DNA of 64,000 nucleotides from Monoplex corrugatus (GCA_030674185.1 JAPXFY010000015.1:29595344-29659343), one strand, 5' to 3'. Numbered from the stretch's first letter, positions 25,473-38,325 are shown. Made by a program: numbers and translations. Notes: a model not told the origin generated them from the sequence alone.

Positions 25473-28400
25473 CATTGTATAGTATTGTATTAAACTTTTT
25501 TGATTGTGTGATATTGTCCTTATTGTATATTATCGTATTATATTGTACTTATTGTATTGCATCGTATTGTATTGTACCTATTGTATTGTATCGTATTTTA
25601 CTTACTGTATTGTATCGTATTGTATTGTACACATTGTATCGTATCATATTGCATTGTACTTATTTTATTGTATTGTACTTATTCTATGTTATCGTATTGT
25701 ATTGTATTGTATTTATTGTATTGTATGGTATTGCATTGCACTTATTGAATTGTATCGTATTGTGTTGTAGTTATGGTATTGTATCGTGATGTAATGTACT
25801 TATTGCATTGTATCATATTGTATTGTACTTATTGTAATGTATCATATTGTATTGTACTTATTGTACATGTATTGTATCGTACTTATTGTATTGTACAGTA
25901 TTGTATTGTACTTATTGTATTGTATGATGTTTTATTGTTTTTATTGTATTGCATCGTATTGTATTGAACTTATTGTATTGTATCGTATTTTATTGTACTT
26001 ATTGTATTGTATCGTATTGTATTATACTGATTGTATTGTATTATATTGTACTAAATGTGTTGCATTGTATTATACATATTGTATTGTAGTATCGTATTGT
26101 ATTTGTCTTATTGTATTGTATCGTATTTTTTTGTACTTATTCTATGTATTTTTTGTACTTATTGTATTGTATCCCATTCTATTGTACTTATTTTGATAGA
26201 TCGTATTCTGCTTTACTTACTGCATTCTATCGTATTTTATTGTACTTATTGGATTGTATCGTATTGTATTGTACTTATTGCATTGTATCGTGTTGTATTG
26301 TACTTAATGTAGTCTAGTGTATGGTACTATATTGTACCTATTGTATTTTATCGTATTGTATCGTACTTATTGCATGTATCGTATTGGATTGTACTTTTGT
26401 ATTGTATCGTATTGTATTATACTTGATGTATTGTATCGTATTGTATTGTACTTTCGGTACACAACTGTATTGTTTTGTTTTGTACTTATTGTATTGTATC
26501 GTATTGTATTGTACCGTATTGTATTCTAATTATTGCATTGTATCGTATTGTATTGTACTTTTTGCATTGTATCGTATTGTATTGTACATATTGTATTCTA
26601 CTATATTGCATTGCTCTTCTTGTCTTGTATCGTTTTGTATTGTACTTATTGTGTTGTATCGTATTGTATTGTACTAATTGTATTGTATCGTATTGTACCC
26701 ATTGTATTTATTGTATTGTATAGTATTGCATTGTATTGTACTTATTGTATTGTATAGTATTGTATTGTACTTACTGTAGTGTATTGTACTTGTATTGCAT
26801 CGAACTGTATTGTACTCACTGAATTATATCATAGCGTATTGTACTTATTGTATTGTACTTTTTGTTTGTGTCGTATTGTATTGTTTCGTATTGTATTGTA
26901 CTCATTTTGTTATATCGTATTGTATTGTACTTACTGTATTGTATCGTATTGCTTTGTACTTATTGTATTGTTTCGTATTGGATTTTACTTGTGGTATTGT
27001 ATCGTATTTGATTGTACTTATTGTATGGTATCATACTGTATTGTACTGATTGTAACGTGAGTATTGCATTTATCGTACTGTACTGTACTTAATATGTTGT
27101 ATCGCATGGTATTGTCCTTATTGTATTGTATTATTTTGTATTTTACTTATTTCATTGTATCGTATTTGCATTGTACATATTGTATTGTATTGTGTTGTAT
27201 AGTAATTGTATTATATCGTATTGTGTTTTTTATTGTATTTATCGTATTGTATTGTACATATTGTACACAACTGTATTGTATCGTATTGTATTTATTGTAT
27301 TGTATCGTATTGTATTGTACTACTGCATTGTCTCGTATTGCATTGTACTTATTGTATTGTACCGTATGGTATTGTATTGTATCGTATTGTACTTATTGTA
27401 TTGTATCGTATCGTTTTGTACTTATTGTATTGTATCGTACTGTATTGCAGTTATTGTATTGTATCATATTGTATTTATTGTATTGTATCGTATTGTATTG
27501 TATTTATTGTGTTGTATTGTTCTGTATTGCACTTATTGTATTGTATGTATTGTACTTGTTGTATTGTATAGTATTGTATTGTACTTATTGTATCGTAGTA
27601 TATTGTACTTATTGTATTGCATCGTATTGTATTGTACTCCCTGTATTGTATTGTATCACATTGTATTGTACTTATTGTACCCAACTGCATTGTTTCGTAT
27701 TGTACTGATTGTTTCGTTTGTATTGTATTTTACTTATTGTATTGTACCATGTTGTATCGTACTTATTGAAATGTATCGTATTGTATTGTACTTCTTGTAT
27801 TGTATCGTTTGTATTGTATTTATTGTATTGTATTTGATGGCAATGCATTGTACTATTGATTGTACGTATTGTTTTGTACTTATTGTATTGTATGACATTG
27901 TTCTTAATGTATTGTATGGTATTGTATTGTACTTATCGTATTGTATCGTATTGTAATATACGTATTGTATTATATGGTATTGTATTGTACTTATTGTACA
28001 CAACTGTATTGTTTCGTACTGGACTTATTCTATTTTATCGTATTGTATTGTACTTATTGTATTGTACGTATTGTATTGTATTTATTGCTTTGTATCGTAT
28101 TTGTATTGTTCCTATTGTGTTGTATCGTATTGTTTTGTACTTATTTTGTATTGGTATGTATACGTATTGTATTGTATTTATTGTGTATTGTATGTATATG
28201 TACTTGCTTCTATTGCATAGTATTGTATTTGATTGTACTTATTGTATCGTATATGTATTGTAGCTTATTATATTTTATACTTATTGTATTGTTTCGTATT
28301 GTTTTTGTTACTTATTGTATTGCATAGTATTGTATTGTACTTATTGTATTGTATTCATATTATATTGTACTTTATTTGAATATGTATCGTATGTATATTG

Positions 28401-30712
28401 TATTTGTATTGTAATGTAATCTGATTGTATTGTACTTAATGTATTGTGTCGTATTCAATCGTACTTATTGTATTGTATCCTATTGTATTGTACTTATTGT
28501 ATTATGTCGTATTGTATTGTACTTATTGTATGTATCATATTGTATTGTACGTATTGCATTGAATCGTATTATAGTTTATTATTGCATTTTATCATATTGT
28601 ATTGTACTTATTGTATTTATCGTATGGTATTGTACATATTGTATTGTATCCTATTGTGTTGTAATATTGTATTGCATCGTATTGTGTTGTACTCATTGTA
28701 TTGTGTTTTATTGTATTGTACTTATTGTATTGGATCGTATTCTAATAGACATAGTGTATTGTATCGTATTGTATTGTACTTATTGTATTGTATCGTATTG
28801 CATTGTACTTATTGTATTGAATTGTATTGTATTGTGCTTTTTGTATGTATCATATTGTATTGTACTTATTGTATTATTTCGTATTGCATTGTACTTATTG
28901 TACTGTATGCTATGGTATTGTACTTATTGTATTGCACCGTATCGTCTTGTATTGTATGATATTTTTTGTGTTTATTGTATTGTATCGAATTGTGTTAAGC
29001 TTATTGGATTGTATCGTATTTTATTGTACTTATTGTACACAAATGTATTGTTTCGTATTGTACTTATTGTATTGTATTGTAGTTATTGTATTGTACCGTA
29101 TTGTATTGCACTTTTTGCATGTATCGTATTGTATTGTACTTCTGGTATTGTATCGTATTGTATTGTACTTATTGTATTGTATCGTATTGTATTGTATTGT
29201 TCTTATTGTAATGTATTGTATTTTATTGTACTCATTGTGTTGTATCGTATTTTATTGTACTTTTTGTATGTCTCGTATTGTGTTGTACTTTTTGTATTTT
29301 ATCGTATTGTATTGTACTATTGTATTGTATTGTAAATATCATACCTATTGTATTGTATCGTATGGTATTGTATTTTATTGTATTGTACCGAATGGTATTG
29401 TATCGCATTGTACTGTATCGTATTGTATTGTGTACTTATTGCATTGTATAATATTGTATTGTACTTATTGTATTGCATTGAATTGTATTGTACTTATTTT
29501 TATATTGCATCGTATTGTATTGTACCTATTGTATTGTATCGTATTGTAGTTACTGTTTTGTATTGCATTGTATTTATCATATTGCAAGGTACTGTACTGT
29601 ACTTATCTATTGTATCGTATTGTTTTGTACTTATTGTATTGTATCATATAGTATTCTACTTAGTCCATTGTATCGTATTGTATTGTACTTATTGTACTGC
29701 ATCGTATTGTATTGTACTTATTTGTTGTATCATATTGTATTGTATCGTATTGTATTGTACTTATTGTGTTGTATCGTATCGTATTGCATTGTACTTATTG
29801 TATTGTATTGTATTGATTGTATTGCATGTACTTATTGTATCGTATGGTATTGCCTCGTATGTATTTCATTGTATCGTATTGTACTTATTTTATCGTATCG
29901 TAATGTTATTATATATTGCATTGTATCGTATTAAATTCTACTTTTTGTTTGTATCGTATTGCATTGTACTTATTGTATTGCATCCTATTGTATTTACTGA
30001 TTGTATTGTATCGTATCGTCTTGTATTGTACTTATTGTATTGTATAATATTGTATTGTATTTATTGTATTGTATAATATTTTATTGTACTTATTGCATTG
30101 TATTGTATTGTACTGTTGTATTGTATCGTATTGTATCTACTTATTGCATTGTGTCGTATAGTATTTTACTTAGTCCAATGTATCGTATTGTATTGTAATT
30201 ATTGTATTGGATCGTATTGTATTGTACTTATTGTATTGTATCGTGTCGTGTTGTACTTATTGTATTGTACCATATTGTATTTTACTTACTGCATTGTGTC
30301 CTATTGTATTGTTTTTCTTGTATTGTATCGTATTGCATTGTACATATTGTATTGTATCCCATTGTACTGTACATATTGTATTGTATCGTATCGTCTTGTA
30401 TTGTACTATTGTATTGCATCGTATTGTATTGTACTTATTGTATTGTATCGTATTGTATTGTACTTATTGTATTGTATAGTATTGTATTGTACTTATTGTA
30501 TTGTAGTGTATTGTACTTCTTGAATTGCATCGTATTGTAGTGTACTCACTGTATTGTATCGTATTGTATTGTACTTATTTTATTGTACTTTTTTTTTATC
30601 GTATTGTATTGTGTTGTATCGTACTGTATTGCACTTATTGTGTTATCCCGTATTGTATTGTTCTTATTGTATTGTATGGTATTGTAATGTACTTATTATA
30701 TTGTATCGTATT
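25473..30712 (+). repeat. 29-bp TATTG-type minisatellite, block 1
   Basis: The basic unit is CTTATTGTATTGTATC followed by GTATTGTATTGTA (29 bp), i.e. five pentamers plus a tetramer. Because 29 is not a multiple of 3 and no frame of the unit has a stop, all plus-strand frames stay open for long stretches and translate to a 29-residue hydrophobic cycle rich in Leu, Ile, Val, Tyr and Cys. I do not call these genes. A variant unit with GTACACAACTGTATTG recurs at about 26459, 27265, 27672, 28000 and 29035, marking higher-order structure. Confidence 0.93.
29643..29945 (+). repeat. Left arm of a ~300-bp inverted duplication in the minisatellite
   Basis: The reverse complement of 31532-31830 matches this stretch with very few differences, including irregular words such as ATAGTATTCTACTTAGTCC and ATGGTATTGCCTCGTATG that are unique markers. 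The two arms are separated by about 1.59 kb, which holds the RTE-like fragment. Confidence 0.9.
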
Positions 30713-30715
30713 GTT

Positions 30716-31312
30716 TGATGAAATGACGTTCCAATATTTGAATTTATCAACCATGTGAGTGGGGATGTCGGGGAACGATCATTTCATCAGACAGCAGATG
30801 CACATCAGAAATAGCCGCAGAATCGGCCAAGCCAAACAGCATTCAAGAAGATGACAAGCATTCTTACCAACAAATGCCTATCAGTTAACATCAGAAGAGA
30901 GTTTTGAATGTTATATAGAACCAATACTGTTGTAGGATCGAGCGTGGACAGTCACAAACAAAGCCAGAACAAGATTGAGGCAGCCGAGATGTGGTTTCTA
31001 AGAAATGTTGAGGTTCCATGGACAGCAAAGAAAACAACGAACAGTTTGATGAGGCAGACACAAGTAGATCACTCATAAGGAAGATTAGAAAAGACAGGCA
31101 ACATTTATAGCCATTTATGAGGAAGGGATTTGGAGCACCTGTCACAACGGAAAGCTGGAGGAAAGAGAGCACCGGTAGACCCAGGGAGAAAAATGCTGGA
31201 CGGACTTGCAGAGTGGCTGGGGACGAGGAGGGTGGGAGATGCTAGGGGCAACGAGAGATAGAGGCAGATGGAGGTCCGTGATCGCCAACGCCATGCGGCA
31301 GGGCACCTGATG
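30716..31312 (+). pseudogene. RTE-like LINE 3' fragment, decayed
   Basis: Homologous to 48836-49590. It encodes, in broken frames, the C-terminal region downstream of reverse transcriptase (IEAAEMWF, then TFIxxFMRKG, GKLEG, GRPR, MLDGLAEWLG in the better copy). It ends in ACCTGATGATGATCG, close to the short TGATGA-type 3' tail usual for RTE elements. Many one-base deletions compared with the 48836 copy make it non-functional. It sits inside the 29-bp minisatellite, which resumes on the other side. Confidence 0.82.
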
Positions 31313-31315
31313 ATG

Positions 31316-33342
31316 ATCGTATTTTATTATACTTATTTTAATGTATCATACTGCACTGTACTTATTGTACGCAACTGTATCGTTTCGTATTGTACTTATT
31401 GCATTGTATCGTATTGTATTGTACTTATTGTATTGTACCGTATTGTATTGTACTTATTGCATTGAAATCGTATTGTATTGTACTTATTGTGTTGTATCGT
31501 ATTGTATTGTACTTATTGTATTCTGATAGATAAAAGTAGAATTTAATACGATACAATGCAATATATAATAACATTACGATACGATAAAATAAGTACAATA
31601 CGATACAATGAAATACATACGAGGCAATACCATACGATACAATAAGTACATGCAATACAATACAATACAATACAATAAGTACAATGCAATACGATACGAT
31701 ACAACACAATAAGTACAATACAATACGGTACAATACAATATGATACAACAAATAAGTACAATACAATACGATGCAGTACAATAAGTACAATACAATACGA
31801 TACAATGGACTAAGTAGAATACTATATGATTGTATTGTTCGTATTGTATTGTATCGTATTGTATTGTACTTATCGTATGTATCGTTTTGTATTGTACTAT
31901 TGTATTGTGTCATATTGTATTTTACATATTGCATTGTATCGTATTGTATCGTATTGTATTGTATCGTATTGCATTGTGCTTATCATATTGTATCGGATTT
32001 ATTGAACATATTGTGTTGAATCGTATTGTATTGTACTTATTGTATTGTATCGTATTGTATTGTATCGTATTGTATTGTATTTATTGCATTGTATCGTATC
32101 GTATTGTATTGTACTTATTGTATTGTATCGTATTGTATTGTACTTATTGTTTGTATCATTTTGTATTTATTGTATTGTATCGAATTGTATTGCAATTATC
32201 GAATTGTATTGTAATTATTGTATTGTATCGTATTGTATTGTAGTTATTCTATTGTATCATTGTGTACTTATTGTATTGTATCGAATCGTATTGTACTTAT
32301 TGTATTGTATCGTATCGTATTAGACTTATTGTATTGTATCGTATTGTATTGCACTAATTGTATCGTATTGTATTGTACTTATTGCATTGTGTCGTATTGT
32401 AATGTACTATTGCATTATATCGTATTGTATTGTGCTTATTGTATTGTATGGCATTGTACTGTAGTCATTGTATTGTATAGTATTTTGTTGTACTTATTGT
32501 ATTGCATTTTATTGTATTGTACTTATTGTATTTTATCGTATTGTATTGTAGTTATTGTATTGTATCGTAATGTATTGTAATTAATGTATTGTATCGTGTT
32601 GTATTGTACTTATTGCATCGTAATGTATTGTACTTATTGTGTTGTATGGTATTGTATTGTATTGTATTGTACGTACCGGATTGTATCGTACTTTATCGTA
32701 CTTTTTTTTGTATTGTATTGCATTGTACTTATTGCATTGTATCGTACTGCATTTTACTTATTGTACTGTATCGTATTATTGTTATTGTATCGTATTGTAT
32801 TGTATACTTTTATTGTATGATACTGTACTTCTTGTATTGCATCGTATTGTATTGTGTACTGATTGTATTGTAACGTATTGCATTGTACTTATTGTATGGT
32901 ATCCTATTGTATTGTACTTATTGTATCGTATCATATTGTATTGTACTTATTGTATTGTATCATATCATATTGTACTTATTGTATTGTTTCGTATTGTTTT
33001 GTACTTATTGTATTGCATAGTATTATATTGTACTTATTGTATTGTATTTTATTCTATTGTACTTATTGAATTGTATCGTATGTGTTGTACTTATTGTAAT
33101 GAATCGTATTGTATTGTACTTAATGTATTGTGTCGTATTCTATTGTACTTATTGTATTGTATTTATTGTATTGTACTCATTGTATTGTGTCGTATTGTAT
33201 TGTACTTATTGTATGTATCGTATTGTATTATACTTATTGCATTGAATCTATTATATTGTACTTATTGAATTTTATCATATTGTATTGTACTTATTGTATT
33301 TATCGTATGGTATTGTACATATTATAGTATCCTATTGTGTTG
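31316..33342 (+). repeat. 29-bp TATTG-type minisatellite, block 2
   Basis: Same unit as block 1. The plus-strand polarity is reversed between 31532 and 31830 (ATACAATAAGTAC), where an inverted copy of 29643-29945 is inserted. The last ~230 bp (33115-33342) match 28430-28670 of block 1 in direct orientation, ending in ATCCTATTGTGTTGT. There the array meets the G/T-rich satellite. Confidence 0.92.
31532..31830 (-). repeat. Right arm of the inverted duplication
   Basis: This is a reverse-complement copy of 29643-29945. Outside 31532 and 31830 the match stops at once: the left arm continues TGTTTGTATCG, whereas the flank here reads ATCTATCAGAATAC on the opposite strand. Confidence 0.9.
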
Positions 33343-33344
33343 TG

Positions 33345-33354
33345 GTGTGGTCAT

Positions 33355-33396
<42 letters not shown>

Positions 33397-33721
33397 TTTG
33401 GTATTGTTGATTGTTGGTGTGAGTGTGGGTGGTGTGTGGGTGGGGTGGGTTAGGGGGTTGGGTTGTGGGTGGTGTGGATATGGGTGTGTGGGAGGCAGGT
33501 GTGGGGTGTGATGGTGTGGGAGGTGTGGGATTTCGGTGGTGTGGGGGTAGGGTGGGGTGGGGTGGGTGTAGATGGTGTGGGTGTGGGTGTGGTGTGGGTG
33601 TGGATGTGGGTATGAGGTGTGGGTGGTGGGTGTTTGGGTGGTTTTGGGTGTGGTCAGTGTGAGTGGTGTGAAGGTATGGGTGGTGAGTGTGGGGGTGTGT
33701 GTCCATGTGAGTGTGAGGATG

Positions 33722-33752
<31 letters not shown>

Positions 33753-36206
33753 TGTGTGGTGTGTGTGTGGGTGGTGTGAGTGTGGGTGGTGTGGATGGTG
33801 GGGTGTGGGTGGTGTCATGTGTGGGTGGTGTGGGTCTTTGGTGTGGGTGTGTGGGTTGTGAGGGTGTGGGTATTGGTCGTGTGGGTGTGTTTGTGGGTAG
33901 GTGGGTGGTGTGGGTGTGGGTGGTGGGAGTGTGGGTGGTGGGAGTGGTTGTAGTGGAATTGTGAGTGGTGTGGGTGGTGTGAGTGTGGGGATGTGGGTGG
34001 TGTCGGTAGTGTGGGTATGGTAGTGTGGGTGTGAGTATTGTGAAGGTGAGTTTGGTGGTGTGGGTGTGGTTGATGTGGGTGTGGGTGATGGGTGGTAGGG
34101 TGCAGGTGGTGTGGGGTTTCAGTGGTGTGGGGGGTAGGGTGTGTGGTGTGGGTGTGGGTTGTGGATGATGGGGTGTTGGTGTGGGTGGTGTGGGTGGTGT
34201 GCAGGTGTGGGTGTGGGTGGTGGGTGTTTGGGTGGTGTGGGTGGTGTGGTAAAGGTGTGGTGTGCAGATGTGCGTGGTGGGGTGGGGTGGTGTGGGTGTG
34301 GCTGTGTGAGTGTCCATGTGGGTGTGGGGGTGTGGGGTGTGGTTGGTGTGGCTGTGGGTGGTGTGGTGTGGGGGTGTGGATGGTGGGGCGTGGGTGGTGG
34401 CGGTGTGGGTGTGGTGTGAGTGTTTGGTGTGGGTGTGTGGGTTTTGTGGGTGGTGTAGGTGTGGGTGGATGGATGGGGGATGGGTGGTGTTGAGTGTGGT
34501 GGTGGTGGTGTGGTTGTGGTGGATGTGTGTGTTGTGGGTTTGGTTGGTGTGTGGTGGTGGTGTGGGGTGTGGTGTGGGTGGTGTGGGTGTAGTAGTGTTG
34601 GTGTGGGTAATGTGGAGGTGTCCGTTTTGGTGGTGTGGTTGTGGGTGGTGTGCATGTGTGGGTGTGGGTGGTGTGGGTGTGGGAATGGTGTGGGTGGTTG
34701 TGGGTGGTGTGGGTGTGCTTAGGGGTGTGGGTTGTGTGAATGTGGGGATGTGGGTGGTGTAGGGTGGGTGGTGTGGAAGGGGTTTTGGTTGGTGTGGGTG
34801 TGGGTATTGTGGGTTGTGTGGGTGTGGTTTTGTGGGTGTGGGGTGTGGGTGTTTTGAGTGTACATGTGTGTGGTGGGTGTGGGTGGTGGGGGTGTGGATG
34901 TTCATGGTGTGGAGGTGTGGGTGGTGTGGGTGTGAGTGGTGTGAGTGTGGGGTGTGGGTAGTGGGGTATGGGTGGTGGAGGTAAAGGTGGTGTGGGTGTG
35001 GGTGGTGTTGGTGTGGGTATGGGGGTGTGGGTAGTGTTAGGTGGGGTGTGTGTGTGGCAGGGGTATGGTTGTGTGGGTGTGGGTGGTATGTTGGTGGGGT
35101 GGGGGAGGGGGTTGGGATGTGGGTGGTGTTGGTGTGGGTGAGTGGGTGGTTTGGGTGTGGGTGGTGTGGATGTGCAAATGGGTTGGGTGTTGTGGGGTAG
35201 TGGGTGTGGTGGGTGTGGGTGGGTGAGTGTGGGGGTGTGGGGTGTCAGGTGGTGGTGGTGGAGGTGTGAGTGGTGTGGTTGTGGGTGGTGTGGGTGGTGT
35301 GAGTTTGGGGTTGTGGATGTGGGGTGGTGGTGGTGGTGGAGGTGTGAGTGGTGTGAGTATGAGTTTTGTGGGTAGTGTGAGGGTGTTTGTGGTAGGGCAT
35401 GGAAAAGGGTGGTGTGGAGGTGTGGGTGTGGATGTGGGTGGTTTGGGTGTGGATGTGGGTGGTTTGGGTGTGGGTGGTGTGTGTGGTTTGGGTGGTGTGA
35501 GTGTGGGGGTGGTGTGTGGGGATGGGTGGTGTGGCTGTGTTTGTGGATGGGGTTGGGTGTGTGGGTGGTGTAGGTGTTTGTGTGAGTGTGGGGGTGTGGG
35601 TGGTGGTGGAAGTGTGAGTAGTGTGGGTGTGGGTGTTGTGGGTAGGGTGATTGTGGGGGTGTGGGTGTGGGTGGTGTGTGGTGTGTATATGGTATGGGTG
35701 TGGGTGGTGGGGTGTGGGTGGTGTGGGGTGTGGGTATTACAGGTGTGGGTATGGGGTGGTTCAGGGGTGTGGGTGGGGTGGGTTCAGGGGTGTGGGTGTG
35801 TTGGTGGTGGGGTATGGGTGATGTGGGTGTGGGTGGTTTTAGTGAGGGTGGTGTGTGGGTGGGGTGGCTGAGGGGGTTGGGGTGGGGTGGGGTGATTGAG
35901 GGGGTTGGGGTGTGGGTGGTGTGTGGTGTGGGTGTGCATGGTGTGGGTGGTGGTGTGTCAGTGGTGTCGGTGGTGGAGGTGTGGGTGATGTGTGGTGTAT
36001 TTGGTGTGGGTAAGGGTATGGGGTTGTTGGGGTGAGGTGGTGAGGGTGTGTGTGGGGTGTGGCGGTCAGAGGTGTGTAGGAGTGTGGGTGTGTGTGGGGT
36101 TGTGGGGTGTGTGGGTTGGGGGTGTGGTTGGTCTGGGGGTGTCTGCGTGTGGGTGTGGGTGTGGGGGTGTGTGATAGTGTGGGTGTGGGGTGTGGGGTGT
36201 GTGGGG
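33345..36206 (+). repeat. G/T-rich satellite (GTGTGGGTGGTGTGGGTG type), G-strand on plus
   Basis: About 2.9 kb of GTG, GTGG and GTGTGGG words with essentially no C on the plus strand. It starts with a (GT)n run at 33354-33390. Long open frames on both strands (HTPTPP- or VWVVGV-rich) are composition artefacts. The last ~390 bp match, in inverted orientation, the C/A-rich block starting at 37617. Confidence 0.94.
36178..36206 (+). other. G-quadruplex-compatible motif
   Basis: Four G-runs of at least 3 are separated by 3-5 bases (GGGTGTGGGGTGTGGGG, then TGTGTGGGG), which fits the standard intramolecular quadruplex pattern. Similar motifs occur at about 38551-38582. Confidence 0.6.
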
Positions 36207-36265
36207 CATATCGAACCTAGGACGTATCGAACCTAGGACACGTCGAACCTGGAACGTGTCGAACC
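36207..36265 (+). repeat. 16-bp minisatellite (TCGAACCTGGGACGTA), copy block 1
   Basis: TCGAACC recurs at 36211, 36227, 36243 and 36259, an exact 16-bp spacing. It lies at the inner edge of the G/T satellite, joined by GGGGCATA. Confidence 0.9.
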
Positions 36266-37019
36266 TTACTCGTTTTAAACAATACATGTACGAGTCGACC
36301 AAACGCACAAGTGTCAACAAGCAAAAGTCTGCTGCTGGGAATCACGTATCGCCCAACTGCTCTAATTAAAATGTCGAATGAGACTTCAGCTCACAGGCCT
36401 GGGTTCGACTGCAATTTAACTATGAAATTCTATTTTGTTGACGCGAAACGTTGTAAATGTCATGATTGACGTAATTTTGTTTTTGTTTTTGATTAGCTGT
36501 TGATAATTTTTTTTTAAATCTAACGCCAAGCGCCGACTTAGATCTAGCCTTGCAGTTCACTGTCTGGTTTCTCATCAAGGTCAAGGCCAATAGGCCTACC
36601 CTGGTAAGAGAAGCTGGTGGAGCGCAGGATTGGACAGTGCACACATGGCAGAATCTGATAGTGGTGATGATGATTATATTGTTTATTTATTTATCTATTG
36701 TTATTACTATTATTATCATTATTATCATTGTTATCATTACCAGTATCATCATCATCTCATCATCATAATGAATAAATATGTAAACAAATAAAAAGACAAA
36801 TGAAATATGTTTCTTCCTGTTTTTCAGATCTAAGTGTTCCCCATGCCAAATCGAGAAATCACACAGCCCAGCTGCACGGTGGTCTACAACCATAAGAGTA
36901 CCGGCAAGATTAAATACAAACAGAAGAAGAAAGCAAAAAGACTGATTTTGACATTCAGTAAGATTAATGTGAAGAGAGAAAATATAAAAGTCCAGAAGCT
37001 GGAAGATGCAATAGCCTGA

Positions 37020-37090
37020 ATGTTAGAAAAACATTTATCTTTCATTGTAGTTACACTTATCTCTAATGTTGTTGTAAAAGCAGATCTATA
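37020..37090 (+). repeat. Direct repeat, copy 1
   Basis: Starts TGTTAGAAAAACATTTATC, continues TTACACTTATCTCTAATG and ends GTAAAAGCAGAT. It is repeated with modest divergence at 37347-37418, so the pair flanks the hairpin at 37176-37340. Confidence 0.75.
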
Positions 37091-37175
37091 CTCAATGGGT
37101 GCTTAACAAAAGAATGTTAAATCTAAAACAAGTGTGACTGCCCGCATTCAAGCAAACATGAACCAGAAAAAAACA

Positions 37176-37340
37176 AGAAAGAATAAGAACGCATATTTAA
37201 TACAACAAGACAAGACAGGTGCAGAGATGTTTTATCGGAGACTACTGCGTGTCAAACGGACATATAGAAGAACTAATGAAAGTGTCCTGGAAGAACACTG
37301 TCTTGTCTTGTTGTATTAAATACGCATTCTTATTCTTTTT
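37176..37340. repeat. Hairpin: 43-bp inverted repeat around a LINE-derived loop
   Basis: The left arm 37176-37218 (AATACAACAAGACAAGACAG at its inner end) is the reverse complement of 37298-37340 with about three mismatches. The ~79-bp loop is open and reads EMFYRRLLRV..RTYRRTNES, which matches the AEMWFLRRMLRV..TxKKTNET segment of the RTE-like C-terminus at ~49210-49280. It is therefore a foldback unit carrying a LINE scrap. The same ACAAGACAAGACAGG word appears right after the assembly gap at 59001. Confidence 0.78.
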
Positions 37341-37346
37341 TAGAAA

Positions 37347-37418
37347 AATGTTAGAAAAAGCACTTATCTATGTTCATTGTGCTTACACTTATCCCTAATG
37401 CTACTGTAAAAGCAGATA
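37347..37418 (+). repeat. Direct repeat, copy 2
   Basis: Second copy of 37020-37090, in the same orientation, 327 bp downstream. Confidence 0.75.
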
Positions 37419-37532
37419 GCTCTAACAGTACCAAATGGAAGAATGCTAGAGAAAAAAAAACCCACTTATCTTTCATTATTCTTGCTCTTCTTGCAATGTC
37501 ACCACAGTACAGATTACCAGTACCGAGTACAT

Positions 37533-37622
37533 TTCGATACGTCCCAGGTTCGATACGTCCCAGGTTCGACGCTTCCCAGGTTCGATATGTCCCAGATTCG
37601 ATACGTCCCAGGTTTGATATGC
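37533..37622 (-). repeat. 16-bp minisatellite, inverted copy block 2
   Basis: TTCGA (or TTTGA) at 37533, 37549, 37565, 37581, 37597 and 37613, a 16-bp spacing. It is the reverse complement of the unit at 36211. It joins the C/A-rich satellite through TATGCCCC, the exact mirror of GGGGCATA at 36204-36211. Confidence 0.9.
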
Positions 37623-38325
37623 CCCACACCCCATGCATCCCACACCCACACCTACACACCCCTGACCCCCCATACCCACACCCACATCACAGACACCACC
37701 ACCACCCACACACCCACACACCCACCACCCACACCACTGACACCCCACCACCACACCCACACCATGCACACCCACACCAACAAACCCACACCCCAACCCC
37801 TTCAACCACCCCTCCCACACACCACCCTCACCCAAACCCCACACCACCCTCACAAAATGCCACACCACCCACATCCACACCACCCATACCCTCACCACCA
37901 CACCACACCATCCACACCCACACCCCCACCACACCACAGCCAGCACACACCTCCACCCCCCACTACCCAACCCCCACACTCACCACTCACACTACCCATG
38001 CCACATCACCCACACCCACACCACTCAACCAACACCCCACACCACCCACACCCCACCCCACTACACACCACCCCACCCCACCCACACACCCCCATACCCC
38101 CACCCCCACCATACCTACACCCACACCCCACAACACACCACTCACCCCACACCACCCACAACCACACCTGCACACCACCACCTCATCACCCACACTCAAC
38201 ACCACCGCACCACCCAACCTCCACCACCCACACCCATTCCACACCACCCAAACCCCCACACCATCCACACCACCCAAACCCACACCACCCACATCTCCAC
38301 ACTCATTCACACCCACACATCAACG
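37617..38325 (-). repeat. Same satellite, opposite polarity (CACCCACACC on plus)
   Basis: Reverse complement of the G/T satellite. Read on the minus strand, words such as TTGGGGTGTGGGT, GTGTGCATGGTGTGGGTG and GGGGTGTCAGTGGTG occur in the same order as at 35880-35980. This is therefore an inverted, diverged duplicate arm and not merely similar composition. Confidence 0.85.

Larger units (their letters stand above)
36266..37527. other. Non-repetitive spacer between the inverted satellite arms; no gene supported
   Basis: A/T-rich, with short tri-nucleotide TTAT/CAT stretches (36665-36770). 36807-36828 looks like a splice acceptor (pyrimidine tract then TTTTTCAG). Downstream is a Lys-rich open stretch to TGA at 37017-37019, but an in-frame TAA lies just after the AG and no partner exon is seen. 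A tRNA B-box-like word (CTGGGTTCGACTGC, ~36400-36413) is present without a convincing A box. 37020-37420 holds direct and inverted repeats listed separately. Confidence 0.5.

Noticed and set aside
25475..33268. Many long open frames encoding hydrophobic LYRIVLYLLYCIV-type proteins (to ~300 codons)
   Set aside because: They are the translation of a 29-bp minisatellite that has no stop in any plus-strand frame; overlapping frames are equally open.
36360..36420. tRNA gene or SINE head
   Set aside because: Only a B-box-like CTGGGTTCGACTGC is seen; no A box at the right distance and no cloverleaf.
36829..37019. Possible terminal exon behind a good acceptor (TTTTTCAG)
   Set aside because: The longer frame has an in-frame TAA two codons after the AG, the Lys-rich product matches nothing I know, and no donor exon is apparent.
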